From positions 259,736 through 323,735 of the forward strand of contig VBAR01000001.1 in assembly GCA_005882315.1 (NCBI GenBank): DNA of 64,000 nt. Reading direction: 5' to 3'. Shown here in pieces: positions 38,723-46,984 of the stretch; the stretch's first letter is position 1; every line of letters begins with the position of its first letter. The position numbers and the translations under genes are program-made. Below the pieces are notes generated by a model. The model was not told the DNA's origin, did no database searches, and saw only the letters and a list, made by a program, of their open reading frames with translations. This DNA is from Bacteroidota bacterium. GTDB taxonomy: Bacteria; Bacteroidota; Bacteroidia; Chitinophagales; Chitinophagaceae.

Positions 38723-38819
38723 TCAGGCATCTTTCGCAACTAAATGTCAATGGTCAAAAAAGTTCTCTAATAAACTGAAAGTATTTACCTTTCGGCCGCT
38801 TATTACTTGCTTTGCGAAT

Positions 38820-39851
38820 ATGAAGAAGAACATATTGTTTGAGTATATCAACATAGACTACCTGTCTGCCACTCCCAAGTACATGCAACTGGCCAATTCG
38901 GTTATCAAAGCCATTCATGAAGAAAAGATCGGCAAGGATGATCTGTTGCCCTCCATTAATGAACTAAGTTTTGAATTTGAGATCTCCAGGGATACAGCAG
39001 AGAAGGGCTATAAATACCTGAAACAAATCGGAATTCTCGGCTCTGTGCCGGGCAAAGGTTATTTTGTAAAATCAACCGAAGTAAACCAGCCGCTGAAGAT
39101 CTTTTTGCTGTTCAACAAACTCAGTGCACACAAAAAGATCGTGTATGATGCTTTTGTAAATACGCTGGCCGATATGGCCTCAATTGATTTTTATATTTAC
39201 AATAATGATTTTTCACTCTTCAAACGGCTTATACAGAATAATAAAAATGAGTATACGCATTATGTGATCGTACCTCATTTTTTAGAAGGAAGTGAAGCAG
39301 CAAGCGAAGTCATCAATCAAATACCGACTGATAAATTACTGATGCTGGATAAACTCATTCCGGGCATCAATGGAAATTATGCTGCAGTATATGAGAATTT
39401 TGAAAACGATATTTATGATGCGCTGGAACAATTGCGGGAAAAGCTAAGTAAATATCATACCATCAAAATGATCTTTCCGGGATATACTTATCACCCGGAA
39501 GAGATCATAAAAGGTTTTAAAAGATTTTGCCACCAATATGCGTTTGGCTGTAAAGTAGTACATGATATTGCCAATGAACCCATCAAAGAAGGTGAAGCCT
39601 ATATCAACCTGATGGAAGATGACCTTGTGATACTGATTGAAAAGATCCTGACAACAAAAATGAAATTGGGCAAACATGTTGGCGTGATCTCTTACAATGA
39701 AACTCCGCTGAAAAAAATAATCCTGAACGGCATCACTACTATTTCTACCGATTTTGAATTTATGGGTAAGAAAGCTGCGGAGTTAATTCTGAATAATTCA
39801 AGGGAACATTTTGAAGTGCCTTTCGCCGTTACTGATCGGGCCTCTCTGTAA
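38820..39851 (+). CDS. GntR-family transcriptional regulator with sugar-binding-type effector domain
   Basis: A 343-residue regulator. The first ~75 residues form a GntR winged helix: PKYMQLANSVIKAIHEEKIGKDDLLPSINELS, the FEISRDTAEKGYKYL recognition helix, and GIL-GSVPGKGYFV wing. Residues ~85-340 resemble a periplasmic-binding-protein/LacI-type effector domain. This combination occurs in Bacteroidetes regulators of sugar catabolism such as AraR. The frame is open upstream to 38454, but that part is antisense to rhaM, and the domain begins right after the Met at 38820. It is divergent from rhaM and is the most likely rhamnose-responsive regulator of the cluster. Confidence 0.85.
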   Translation: MKKNILFEYINIDYLSATPKYMQLANSVIKAIHEEKIGKDDLLPSINELSFEFEISRDTAEKGYKYLKQIGILGSVPGKGYFVKSTEVNQPLKIFLLFNKLSAHKKIVYDAFVNTLADMASIDFYIYNNDFSLFKRLIQNNKNEYTHYVIVPHFLEGSEAASEVINQIPTDKLLMLDKLIPGINGNYAAVYENFENDIYDALEQLREKLSKYHTIKMIFPGYTYHPEEIIKGFKRFCHQYAFGCKVVHDIANEPIKEGEAYINLMEDDLVILIEKILTTKMKLGKHVGVISYNETPLKKIILNGITTISTDFEFMGKKAAELILNNSREHFEVPFAVTDRASL

Positions 39852-40772
39852 TTATTCATTCTTCGTTACAGCCCTGTATTTCTTGGGTGATAAACCAATG
39901 ATGGTCCTGAACCGTTTTGAAAAATAATAAGGATCATCAAAGCCCATTCCAAACGCAATTTCTTTTACTGACTGATTGGTCAGGTCAAGTTGCTGGCAGG
40001 CTCTCTGCATTTTCATTTGCAAAAAATAATCGATCGGTGCATAGCCGGTTTTTTGCTTAAAGAGATTTGAAAAACGGGACACTGAGTAATTGTAATGCTT
40101 ACTTAGATCCGTCAAAGAAATATTTTCATTGATATGTTGCTGCATAAATAAAATGGCACTGTCCACACAATCCATTTTTTCTGTACTCATTGACTCAGAG
40201 TGCCGGGAATTATAAATAAACAAAGTAAGAAAATGCGAAAGACACATATTAGCAAATAGCAGGTTGTCGATACTATAACCGAGCTGCAGCGTTTTATAGA
40301 TCTTGGAAAAAACAGAAATGATCTCAGCGCTGTATTTTAAATGAAAGGGTTTGAAATATTTTTGAACAGCCTGTATCTCATTCAGCTCTCCCAAAGCATC
40401 TCCGCCAAAATGGATCCAGTAAATACTCCAGGGATGATCGCTGCTGCTGCCATAAGCATGCTCAGTATTTTTTGGCAATAAAAAAAACTCGTTTGGTCCA
40501 ACTTCAAACTTCTGATTACCTAACTGGTAAAAACCATGACCATCAACACAGTAAAAAAGAAAATTCTCCGGCAGGCCCTTCTTTCTGTAAGTATAATGAT
40601 CTTTTGCTTTGGGATAATAACCTATCGAACAAATATGTAAGTGCTTTAATAATACATTGCTCTGCACTCTTGATTTAAGAATGGTCCGTGGGATCTCGAT
40701 CCGTTGACGGCCGAGCCCATACCAGATATTTTTATGCGAGCCTTCTTTATTCTCTTTTTCCTTTTCTTTCAT
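39852..40772 (-). CDS. AraC-family transcriptional regulator
   Basis: A 306-residue protein with an N-terminal cupin-type AraC sensor domain (about residues 60-170; FEVGPNEFFLLPKNTEHAYG and WSIYWIHFGG) and a C-terminal double helix-turn-helix (about 205-300). The second HTH has the conserved VKEIAFGMGFDDPYYFSKRF and GLSPKKYR. It converges with the GntR gene with no spacing between the two stop codons. A role in regulating rhamnose or pectin genes is plausible from position, and it is one candidate for binding the CAGGAT direct repeats, but nothing in the sequence proves this. Confidence 0.88.
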   Translation of the reverse strand: MKEKEKENKEGSHKNIWYGLGRQRIEIPRTILKSRVQSNVLLKHLHICSIGYYPKAKDHYTYRKKGLPENFLFYCVDGHGFYQLGNQKFEVGPNEFFLLPKNTEHAYGSSSDHPWSIYWIHFGGDALGELNEIQAVQKYFKPFHLKYSAEIISVFSKIYKTLQLGYSIDNLLFANMCLSHFLTLFIYNSRHSESMSTEKMDCVDSAILFMQQHINENISLTDLSKHYNYSVSRFSNLFKQKTGYAPIDYFLQMKMQRACQQLDLTNQSVKEIAFGMGFDDPYYFSKRFRTIIGLSPKKYRAVTKNE

Positions 40773-40836
40773 AAAACAGCAATCGAATGATTGGGTAAAT
40801 TAAGGAAAAGTTTGAATTATAGTTTTGAAAAGAATC

Positions 40837-40917
40837 GAACCACATAGGGCAATAGATAACATAAGATTTCACATAGACTATGTGAAAAACTATTGTGGGC
40901 TATGTTCTATGTGGTTC
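40837..40917. repeat. Imperfect inverted repeat with GAACCACATAG ends
   Basis: Arms GAACCACATAG (40837-40847) and CTATGTGGTTC (40907-40917) enclose a smaller palindrome TTCACATAG-A-CTATGTGAA (40868-40886) plus partly matching AATAG/CTATT segments. It lies in the 236-bp divergent region between the AraC gene and the esterase gene. It looks like a dispersed intergenic repeat; an operator role is possible. Confidence 0.6.
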
Positions 40918-41008
40918 AAATATATTAAGTTGAAGCAAATCCATTACATAACAGTCCAAGACGGCAGTTAAAGCTTATTATTTATATTCGTAATCCTAAA
41001 TCATTCTT

Positions 41009-42439
41009 ATGCAACGATTCGCTGCCGCACTGTTTTCCTTGTGTTTCTTATTTTTCGCTACATCTATTTCAGCAAAAATTACGCTGCCCTCTTTTTTTGC
41101 TGATAATATGATACTGCAACAAAAAACAGATGCAGCTATCTGGGGCTGGGCAAAACCAAACAGTTCTGTGCAACTCATATCATCATGGAATAAAAAGAAA
41201 TATACAGCAACAGCAGACGCTGCCGGCAAATGGAAATTAAAAATAAGCACTCCCGATGCAGGCGGGCCTTATGATATTACCATCAGTGATGGAGAAATGA
41301 TAACGTTGAAAAATATATTGATCGGTGAAGTTTGGTTTTGCAGCGGCCAATCGAATATGGAAATGCCGATGAAAGGTTTCAGAGATCAACCCATCAAAGG
41401 TTCGAATGATGCAATTTTCAATTCTACGAATAACCAGATACGGATTTATACAGTTCCCCGTGCTGTAGAAAAATTAATAAAAGACACAAGCAAAACTTCT
41501 TTTTGGAAAGATGCCAACCCGGAAAACATAAATAATTTTTCTGCTACTGCTTATTACTTCGGCCGCCTGTTACAGCAACAATTAAAAGTGCCTATTGCTC
41601 TCATCAATGATAGCTATGGCGGTTCAACTGCAGAAGCATTTATGAGTGTGGATGCATTAAAAGCATTTCCTGAAATAAAAGTACATACAGCAACTGATAC
41701 ATTTCGTCTTAACAACCGTAGTGCAACTACATTATACAATGGAATGATCCATCCGATAGTTGGTTATACAATTAAAGGATGTATCTGGTACCAGGGTGAA
41801 AGCAATGTAGACAGGCCCGACCAATATGAAAAACTATTTCCTGCAATGGTTGCTCAGTGGCGCAGTGAATGGGGACAAGGTGATTTTCCATTTTATTTTG
41901 CTCAGATAGCTCCATATGCATCGCCGCAGTATGCAGCGACTAACCGCACAGAAAAATTAAACTCTGCCTATTTAAGAGATGCTCAGCGCAAAGCAGCATT
42001 GACAATTCCCAATAGCGGTATCGTTGTGCTGATGGATAATGGTGAAGAGTTCGGCATTCATCCGGCCGATAAAGAAACAGTAGGTAAACGTTTTGCTTAC
42101 CTTGCTATTGGTGATACTTATAAAATGAAAGGCTTTGCTTATCAAAGCCCGTCGTATGATTCTTTATTCATTACTGGAAATGTTGCAACTATCCGGTTTA
42201 AAAATGCACCGAACGGTTTAACGAGCTATGGAAAAACGCTGATACAATTTGAAATTGCAGGAGCTGACAAAGGATTTCGTCCTGCAACTGCCACTATCCG
42301 TAATGGAACAATTGTTTTATCATCTCCATTAGTAGCAACTCCTGTTGCTGTTCGTTATGCTTTTAAAGATTTTATTGTTGGAGAATTATTTAGTACTGAA
42401 GGTTATCCTGTGAGTAGTTTCAGGACAGATGATTGGTAA
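41009..42439 (+). CDS. Secreted SGNH-type esterase of the sialate O-acetylesterase-like family
   Basis: A 476-residue protein with a signal peptide (cleavage near SISA, residue ~22) followed by a small beta-domain and an SGNH hydrolase core. The nucleophile Ser is in WFCSGQSNMEMPM (~residue 115); further motifs are WYQGESNVDRPDQY and, near the C-terminal third, GIHPADKETVGKR with the catalytic His. Members remove acetyl groups from sialate or from plant glycans. Since the surroundings are pectin/rhamnose genes, acetylated plant polysaccharide is the likelier substrate. It is divergent from the AraC gene and stands alone. Confidence 0.82.
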   Translation: MQRFAAALFSLCFLFFATSISAKITLPSFFADNMILQQKTDAAIWGWAKPNSSVQLISSWNKKKYTATADAAGKWKLKISTPDAGGPYDITISDGEMITLKNILIGEVWFCSGQSNMEMPMKGFRDQPIKGSNDAIFNSTNNQIRIYTVPRAVEKLIKDTSKTSFWKDANPENINNFSATAYYFGRLLQQQLKVPIALINDSYGGSTAEAFMSVDALKAFPEIKVHTATDTFRLNNRSATTLYNGMIHPIVGYTIKGCIWYQGESNVDRPDQYEKLFPAMVAQWRSEWGQGDFPFYFAQIAPYASPQYAATNRTEKLNSAYLRDAQRKAALTIPNSGIVVLMDNGEEFGIHPADKETVGKRFAYLAIGDTYKMKGFAYQSPSYDSLFITGNVATIRFKNAPNGLTSYGKTLIQFEIAGADKGFRPATATIRNGTIVLSSPLVATPVAVRYAFKDFIVGELFSTEGYPVSSFRTDDW

Positions 42440-42538
42440 AATGCAACTTGTATTTGCGCCTCAACAATTGAAACGGTGAATATTATTTGACTGAGAATCA
42501 GTAGCCCTACTCTTCAAACATCCTCAAATTATTATATG

Positions 42539-42546
42539 TACATTTG
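42539..42546 (+). promoter_or_regulatory. Predicted -7 element for the TetR gene
   Basis: TACATTTG matches TAnnTTTG exactly; the TetR start codon is 38 nt downstream. No clear TTTG-type -33 element is seen upstream. Confidence 0.3.
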
Positions 42547-42584
42547 AAATAAGCGATTGAACTAAGCTTCGTGATATAGTAAAA

Positions 42585-43181
42585 ATGATAACAACCGAAC
42601 AATTGATTTTAGAAGCTGCTACCAAAGTTTTTAAAGAAAAGGGATATGATGGCACCACAGTGCAAGACATAGCGGATGCAGCGAACACAACTAAATCAAT
42701 GGTAAACTATTATTTCAGAAGCAAAGAAAAACTCTTCGGTATCGTTTTTAAAACTCAGTTTCTGGAATTCTACGAGGGAACGATTCGACTTTTAAAGTCT
42801 GATTTACCATTGTACGACAAGATTGTGAACCTAGTAGAGGACGATACCGAGAAGATTCTGAAATTTCCCCTACTGCCTATTTTTATTTTGAATGAAATCA
42901 ATCGCAATCCCTCGATGGTTTTTTCCCTTATCAGCAATCTTTCTTCTGAAACTCTCGGCGCTTTGGATAAACAAATTAGCAGGGAAGTTAGGAATGGTAA
43001 AATAAAGAAAATAAGTGCGATGGATTTATTGACCAATGTACGGTCTTTGACTGTGTTTCCTTTCTTGTTGAAGAGTGTTCAAATGAAGTCCCTAAAACTA
43101 ACAGAGGAGCAAATGAACCTCAAATTAAAGGCTCGAAAAAAGATGATCGTTGAACTCGTCTGGACTTCTCTTAAAAAATAA
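42585..43181 (+). CDS. TetR/AcrR-family transcriptional regulator
   Basis: A 198-residue repressor-type protein. The N-terminal HTH is clear: ILEAATKVFKEKGYDGTTV, QDIADAANTTKSMVNYYF and RSKEKLFGIVF. The C-terminal ligand-binding region is helical and not family-specific. It is directly followed by two HXXEE-domain membrane protein genes, and a perfect 7-2-7 inverted repeat (43207-43222) lies in the gap after it. It probably controls those genes; the inducer is unknown. Confidence 0.9.
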   Translation: MITTEQLILEAATKVFKEKGYDGTTVQDIADAANTTKSMVNYYFRSKEKLFGIVFKTQFLEFYEGTIRLLKSDLPLYDKIVNLVEDDTEKILKFPLLPIFILNEINRNPSMVFSLISNLSSETLGALDKQISREVRNGKIKKISAMDLLTNVRSLTVFPFLLKSVQMKSLKLTEEQMNLKLKARKKMIVELVWTSLKK

Positions 43182-43206
43182 CTTACCAAGTTTTTTTGGA
43201 TTTGTG

Positions 43207-43222
43207 TCGAACATTTGTTCGA
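43207..43222. promoter_or_regulatory. Operator-like palindrome TCGAACA-TT-TGTTCGA
   Basis: A perfect inverted repeat with 7-bp arms and a 2-bp spacer, 26 bp after the TetR stop and 60 bp before the first HXXEE gene. Size and placement fit a TetR-family operator. Confidence 0.5.
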
Positions 43223-43281
43223 ACCAATTGTTTTATTCAAATAATTATCTATAAATTAGTGTTAACTAAAAACAAACCAAC

Positions 43282-44022
43282 ATGGACGCTTGGGTTACAA
43301 AATTTGACTTTGCTTGGTCCTGGATGGGCTTAGCAATTGCAATGGTGTTTTTCGTTCTGTTGTTTTTTACAGATATATTACGCAGCGATTTGAATAAACC
43401 CCGATGGCAGGATGCCGGTTGGTTTGCGTGGGTTGCCGCTCCAATGTATATGCTTCATCAATTTGAGGAGTATGCACTTTATTATAACGTGAAAACGCTG
43501 AACCACCCTTTTGCAGATTGGATTTGCCAAAAAATTGGATATGGAGCATATCCAGATTGTCCGATTCCGTTGCAACATTATTGGCTTGTGAATATCATCG
43601 TGTGGGTATTGGCAATGCTTGGTGCTTGGAAATTCTATAAAACTAACCCAATGATTGCCTTGGGGACGTACGGACTGATTTTGTCTAATGGACTTTTACA
43701 CATTGGAGGTTGGTTGTCATCTGGGAATCCCATATATTATTATGCTAGTGGCGGAACAATGACCAGTATTGCATTTTTTATTCCTGTAACAATATTGATG
43801 GTTCGTGCATGCTTGAAATGGAAAGTAATGAGCGGATGGGCGATTACAGCCACTTTACTTGCTGGACTTATTGGACATTTAATATTATTTGGGGCTTACG
43901 CATCGCTTGATGCAGGTGGGGTAGTCGCTCTTTACTTATTTGATTTATTAGCGATGACATCACCATTGTTGTTGACGTGGTTAGCAAGCAAATGGCTTTT
44001 AAAACCCACACAGAAGAATTAG
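43282..44022 (+). CDS. HXXEE-domain membrane protein (first of a tandem pair)
   Basis: A 246-residue integral membrane protein with about six or seven hydrophobic segments. The family-defining motif HQFEEYALYY lies near residue 56, at the start of a membrane segment. The function of HXXEE proteins is unknown. It follows a TetR gene and an operator-like palindrome and precedes a shorter paralogue by 12 nt, so the pair is probably co-transcribed. Confidence 0.75.
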   Translation: MDAWVTKFDFAWSWMGLAIAMVFFVLLFFTDILRSDLNKPRWQDAGWFAWVAAPMYMLHQFEEYALYYNVKTLNHPFADWICQKIGYGAYPDCPIPLQHYWLVNIIVWVLAMLGAWKFYKTNPMIALGTYGLILSNGLLHIGGWLSSGNPIYYYASGGTMTSIAFFIPVTILMVRACLKWKVMSGWAITATLLAGLIGHLILFGAYASLDAGGVVALYLFDLLAMTSPLLLTWLASKWLLKPTQKN

Positions 44023-44034
44023 AAAATATATCAT

Positions 44035-44694
44035 ATGAAAAATTGGAGAAACAATTGGTACTATTTCGGAGGCATTCTCTTTGTTGGATTAGCTTATTAC
44101 ATCGGAATTTTTGGAAATGATCTAGTAGTACCTCAAAAAATTATGATTTTATCTTTTATGGGATTGTTGGCTCATCAATTTGAAGAGTACGCCATTCCTG
44201 GGGGCTTTCCTCCAATGTGGAATATCGTTTTCAATGGTGAAAAAGAAGCACCGGACAGATTTCCTCTTAACAAACAATCAAGTTTTTTTGTCAATGTTGT
44301 AGGGGCATACTCTTTCTATATTATAGCGATATGTTTTCCTCAATGGTACTGGTATGGTATTACAATATCAGTTTTTGGTTTCACACAATTTATCATTCAT
44401 GGAATAATGTTCCCGATTAAATGGAAATCATTCTATAACCCCGGTCTTGCCACAGTTATAACCATTTTTGTTCCAATTGGTATTTATTATTTATGGTTCA
44501 TTCATTCCTACTGCCAAGTTCAACCCTGGGAGTGGTGGGTTGGTGTTTTTTCAACTCCAGTAGTGGCCCTTCTTATTATTCAATTACCCATTATTGTTTT
44601 CAAAAGCAAAACATCTCCTTTTCCTTTTACACAGGAAGAAATGAAGAAGTTTAATGTTCAGGACAAATTAAGTCGCCTAAGCAAAAAAGCTTAA
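44035..44694 (+). CDS. HXXEE-domain membrane protein (second of a tandem pair)
   Basis: A 219-residue membrane protein with about six hydrophobic segments and the motif LAHQFEEYAIPGGFPPMWN near residue 45. Outside the motif it differs considerably from the upstream paralogue, so the duplication is old, or two distinct subunits are needed. The charged C-terminal tail is short. Function unknown. Confidence 0.75.
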   Translation: MKNWRNNWYYFGGILFVGLAYYIGIFGNDLVVPQKIMILSFMGLLAHQFEEYAIPGGFPPMWNIVFNGEKEAPDRFPLNKQSSFFVNVVGAYSFYIIAICFPQWYWYGITISVFGFTQFIIHGIMFPIKWKSFYNPGLATVITIFVPIGIYYLWFIHSYCQVQPWEWWVGVFSTPVVALLIIQLPIIVFKSKTSPFPFTQEEMKKFNVQDKLSRLSKKA

Positions 44695-44750
44695 CAAAGC
44701 GAACCAACATAAAGACTGCTCTGCCTAGGTTAGTGTCTGCAATAAAACCC

Positions 44751-44774
44751 CCGTTGCGTGTCCCCACGCAACGG
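44751..44774 (-). terminator. Hairpin terminator between converging genes
   Basis: CCGTTGCGTG and CACGCAACGG form a perfect 10-bp stem with a 4-nt loop. On the minus strand it is followed by GGGGGTTTTATT, so it best serves the YceI-like gene, which ends 29 nt before it; it may also act for the plus-strand HXXEE pair. Confidence 0.65.
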
Positions 44775-44802
44775 AATAAAACAATGATACATATTTTCTT
44801 CA

Positions 44803-45351
44803 TTAAGCCGCATGAGCCAGCACTTGCTTCACGAATTGTACATTGGCTGTTATCTTCACTTCATCTCCTAACAATAAACCTCCTGTTTCTGTAACAGCGC
44901 CAAAGCTCATTCCAAATTCAGACCGGCTGATCTTGCCTGTAACTGAGAACCCTGTTCTTGTATTTCCCCAGGGGTCTTTTGTTATGCCGCCAAATTCCGC
45001 ATGTAAAACAATTTTCTTAGTTACACCATGCATGGTAAGGTTGCCCTCTATTTTATATTCATCGGTTTCTATCTTTTTCATTTTTTCGCTTTCAAAGAGG
45101 ATAGAAGGGTATTTTGCTGCATCAAAGAAATCTCCATTCTTTAAATGTGCATCACGTTGCTCATTGTTCGTAGAGATCGAATCTACTTCTGTCTCGAACT
45201 GAACCTTTGCATTACTAAAATCATCAGCTTCTGTTTCAACAGTTGCATTGAACCGGCTGAATTGCCCGGTCACCGTTGATATCATCAGGTGTTTGATCTT
45301 AAATTGAAGTTCTGAATGGGTGGGGTCTAATGTCCATGTTTGCTTTGCCAT
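44803..45351 (-). CDS. YceI-family protein
   Basis: A 182-residue lipocalin-like beta-barrel protein of the YceI family, beginning WTLDPTHSELQFKIKHLMIS and with GVTKKIVLHAEFGGITKDPWGN in the middle and SRSEFGMSF toward the end. YceI proteins bind long isoprenoids or other hydrophobic ligands. No signal peptide is seen, so it appears cytoplasmic. The Met at 45351 fits the family start. It is divergent from an HxlR regulator across a short AT-rich region with repeated TATAGT motifs, suggesting direct control by that regulator. Confidence 0.88.
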   Translation of the reverse strand: MAKQTWTLDPTHSELQFKIKHLMISTVTGQFSRFNATVETEADDFSNAKVQFETEVDSISTNNEQRDAHLKNGDFFDAAKYPSILFESEKMKKIETDEYKIEGNLTMHGVTKKIVLHAEFGGITKDPWGNTRTGFSVTGKISRSEFGMSFGAVTETGGLLLGDEVKITANVQFVKQVLAHAA

Positions 45352-45390
45352 AATATTTTTTTTTGTTTGAGGACACAAAGCTACCTATCT

Positions 45391-45440
45391 TTACTATACT
45401 TTTTATAGTACTATACAAAAGTATAGCACTATCCTTTAGT
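45391..45440. promoter_or_regulatory. Operator region between YceI and HxlR genes
   Basis: This short divergent region contains a perfect 12-bp palindrome TATAGTACTATA (45404-45415) and further ACTATACT, AGTATAG and ACTAT elements. Repeated near-palindromic TATAGT motifs are what one would expect for an HxlR dimer controlling itself and yceI. Confidence 0.5.
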
Positions 45441-45465
45441 ATAGTTGCTCACAAAAATCAAGTTT

Positions 45466-45834
45466 ATGGTAGTAAAAACAAAAGAAACGGGCAGAACACA
45501 GGAAACCTGTACAAAAGCACTCTTGCCGGTACGGGATGCACTCGATATTTTAAGCGGCAAATGGAAATTGCCGATCATTATTGCTTTATCATTTGGCCAC
45601 AAACGTTTTGGTGAACTGAGGAATAATGTGCATGGCATTACGGATAAAATGCTTTCAAAAGAATTAAGAGATCTCGAAATGAACGAGCTCGTCAAACGAA
45701 CAGTACATGATTCAGTACCCGTAGTAGTTGAATATTCACTTACTCCCTATGGTGATACTCTTGAGGACCTTATTGGTGAATTACAGAATTGGGGAACACT
45801 ACACCGGAAACGAATTTTGAAAAAGCAGAAATAG
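45466..45834 (+). CDS. HxlR-family transcriptional regulator
   Basis: A ~122-residue winged-helix protein. HxlR features are ALDILSGKWKLPIIIALSFG, KRFGELRNNVHGITDKMLSKELRDLE and a VVVEYSLTPYGDTL wing. A Cys (ETCTKA) just before the domain is in the position used for redox or electrophile sensing in some family members. The ATG at 45466 is preferred over an in-frame TTG at 45445. It is divergent from yceI, its likely target. Confidence 0.88.
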   Translation: MVVKTKETGRTQETCTKALLPVRDALDILSGKWKLPIIIALSFGHKRFGELRNNVHGITDKMLSKELRDLEMNELVKRTVHDSVPVVVEYSLTPYGDTLEDLIGELQNWGTLHRKRILKKQK

Positions 45835-45853
45835 TCGTACTATCATACATAGC

Positions 45854-46834
45854 CTAAACAGCGACCTCTTTATTGTATTTACCCTTGTATTCCAATGGTG
45901 ACATTCCTGTAATTTTTCTGAATACTTCACGAAATGCTTTCACATCCGAATAACCAACATCATACATTACTTCATTGATGGTTTTGCGGGTGGTCTCAAA
46001 TGTTTTTTTTGCTGCTTCAATTTTTACACGTTGCGAATATTCAACAGGTGTGTTCCCGGTTGCTTTGATAAATCGCCTGTCAAAGTTTCTCCTGCCGACA
46101 GCAAAACGGGAAGACAAATGTTCAACAGATATTTTTTCATCGATCTTGCTTTCAATGTATGCTTGTGCCTTTTGCACCATCTCATCCCCGTGCAATTTCT
46201 GTCCTTTAAATATTATAAATGGTGATTGACTTTGCCTGTCCATTTCGATCTGGAAAACCTTGGAACAAAAAATGGCGGTTTGCCGGTCATAATATTTTTC
46301 AATAAGATAAATGACCAGGTTCAGAAAAGAGTAAGCACCGCCATTAGTATAAATTCCATTTTCATCAGTGATCAATTTATCAGGTTGCAGATCCACTTTA
46401 GGAAACATTTGCCTGAAATTATCCGCAGCGGCCCAATTCGTGGAGCAAGCTTTGCCATCCAGTAAGCCTGATGCTGCAAGCAAAAATGCACCGGTGCATA
46501 TACTTGCTACTTCAGCACCATGTTTATATTGCTTATCGATCCAGTCGATCAGCAATTCGTTTCCTTTTACCGCTTTTTGATAATTATGGTTCAATGAAGG
46601 AATGATGATAAGATGGGTTTTTGCTATTGAGGAAATATGAGTATGTGGTTTCACTGTAAACAAGCCGTTATAGAATTCAACTTCTTTTGAAATACCTGCT
46701 AACTCTATTTTGAACAATTCTTTTCTGTGGTTTTCTTTCCAAAATGCATTGGCTCTTGAAAATATTTTGTAGGAGCCTACAATACTGCTTAGGTTATTTT
46801 CTCCGTCCGGTACAATTATGGTAAGATGTTTCAT
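45854..46834 (-). CDS. GlxA-like regulator: DJ-1/PfpI domain plus AraC helix-turn-helix
   Basis: A 326-residue protein. Residues ~1-190 form a DJ-1/PfpI-type class I amidotransferase fold with the nucleophile-elbow Cys in EVASICTGAFLLA and the following GLLDGKACSTNWA. Residues ~220-320 form an AraC DNA-binding domain with RFAVGRRNFDRRFIKATG and INEVMYDVGYSDVKAFREVF. Such proteins regulate responses to small metabolites; the ligand here is unknown. It converges with the HxlR gene. Confidence 0.88.
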   Translation of the reverse strand: MKHLTIIVPDGENNLSSIVGSYKIFSRANAFWKENHRKELFKIELAGISKEVEFYNGLFTVKPHTHISSIAKTHLIIIPSLNHNYQKAVKGNELLIDWIDKQYKHGAEVASICTGAFLLAASGLLDGKACSTNWAAADNFRQMFPKVDLQPDKLITDENGIYTNGGAYSFLNLVIYLIEKYYDRQTAIFCSKVFQIEMDRQSQSPFIIFKGQKLHGDEMVQKAQAYIESKIDEKISVEHLSSRFAVGRRNFDRRFIKATGNTPVEYSQRVKIEAAKKTFETTRKTINEVMYDVGYSDVKAFREVFRKITGMSPLEYKGKYNKEVAV

Positions 46835-46951
46835 TTAAAGTATTTTGGCAAAGATAGAAATTCACCTTGTCCAAATCAACCCGTCAGAAAGTCTATTTTG
46901 CACCCCCACAAAGTAATATTCAGACAATAGCTTTGTTCTATTAAATAACAA

Positions 46952-46969
46952 TCCCGATAGCTATCGGGA
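46952..46969. repeat. Perfect 18-bp palindrome TCCCGATAGCTATCGGGA
   Basis: It lies 15 bp upstream of the DinB gene start. It is followed by A residues on the plus strand and preceded by T residues on the minus strand, so it is not a T-tailed terminator in either direction. This sequence type is a frequently dispersed palindrome in Bacteroidota. Confidence 0.7.
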
Positions 46970-46984
46970 AAAAAATATAAAGAC

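Noticed and set aside
38454-38819. Long N-terminal extension of the GntR gene
   Set aside because: It is antisense to rhaM and covers the divergent promoter region; the GntR domain begins right after the Met at 38820.
45445-45465. Upstream TTG start for the HxlR gene
   Set aside because: An ATG at 45466 gives the usual family length, and the extra residues lie in the operator region.
46952-46969. Terminator call for the TCCCGATAGCTATCGGGA palindrome
   Set aside because: No T-run follows it in either direction, and it lies directly upstream of the DinB start.
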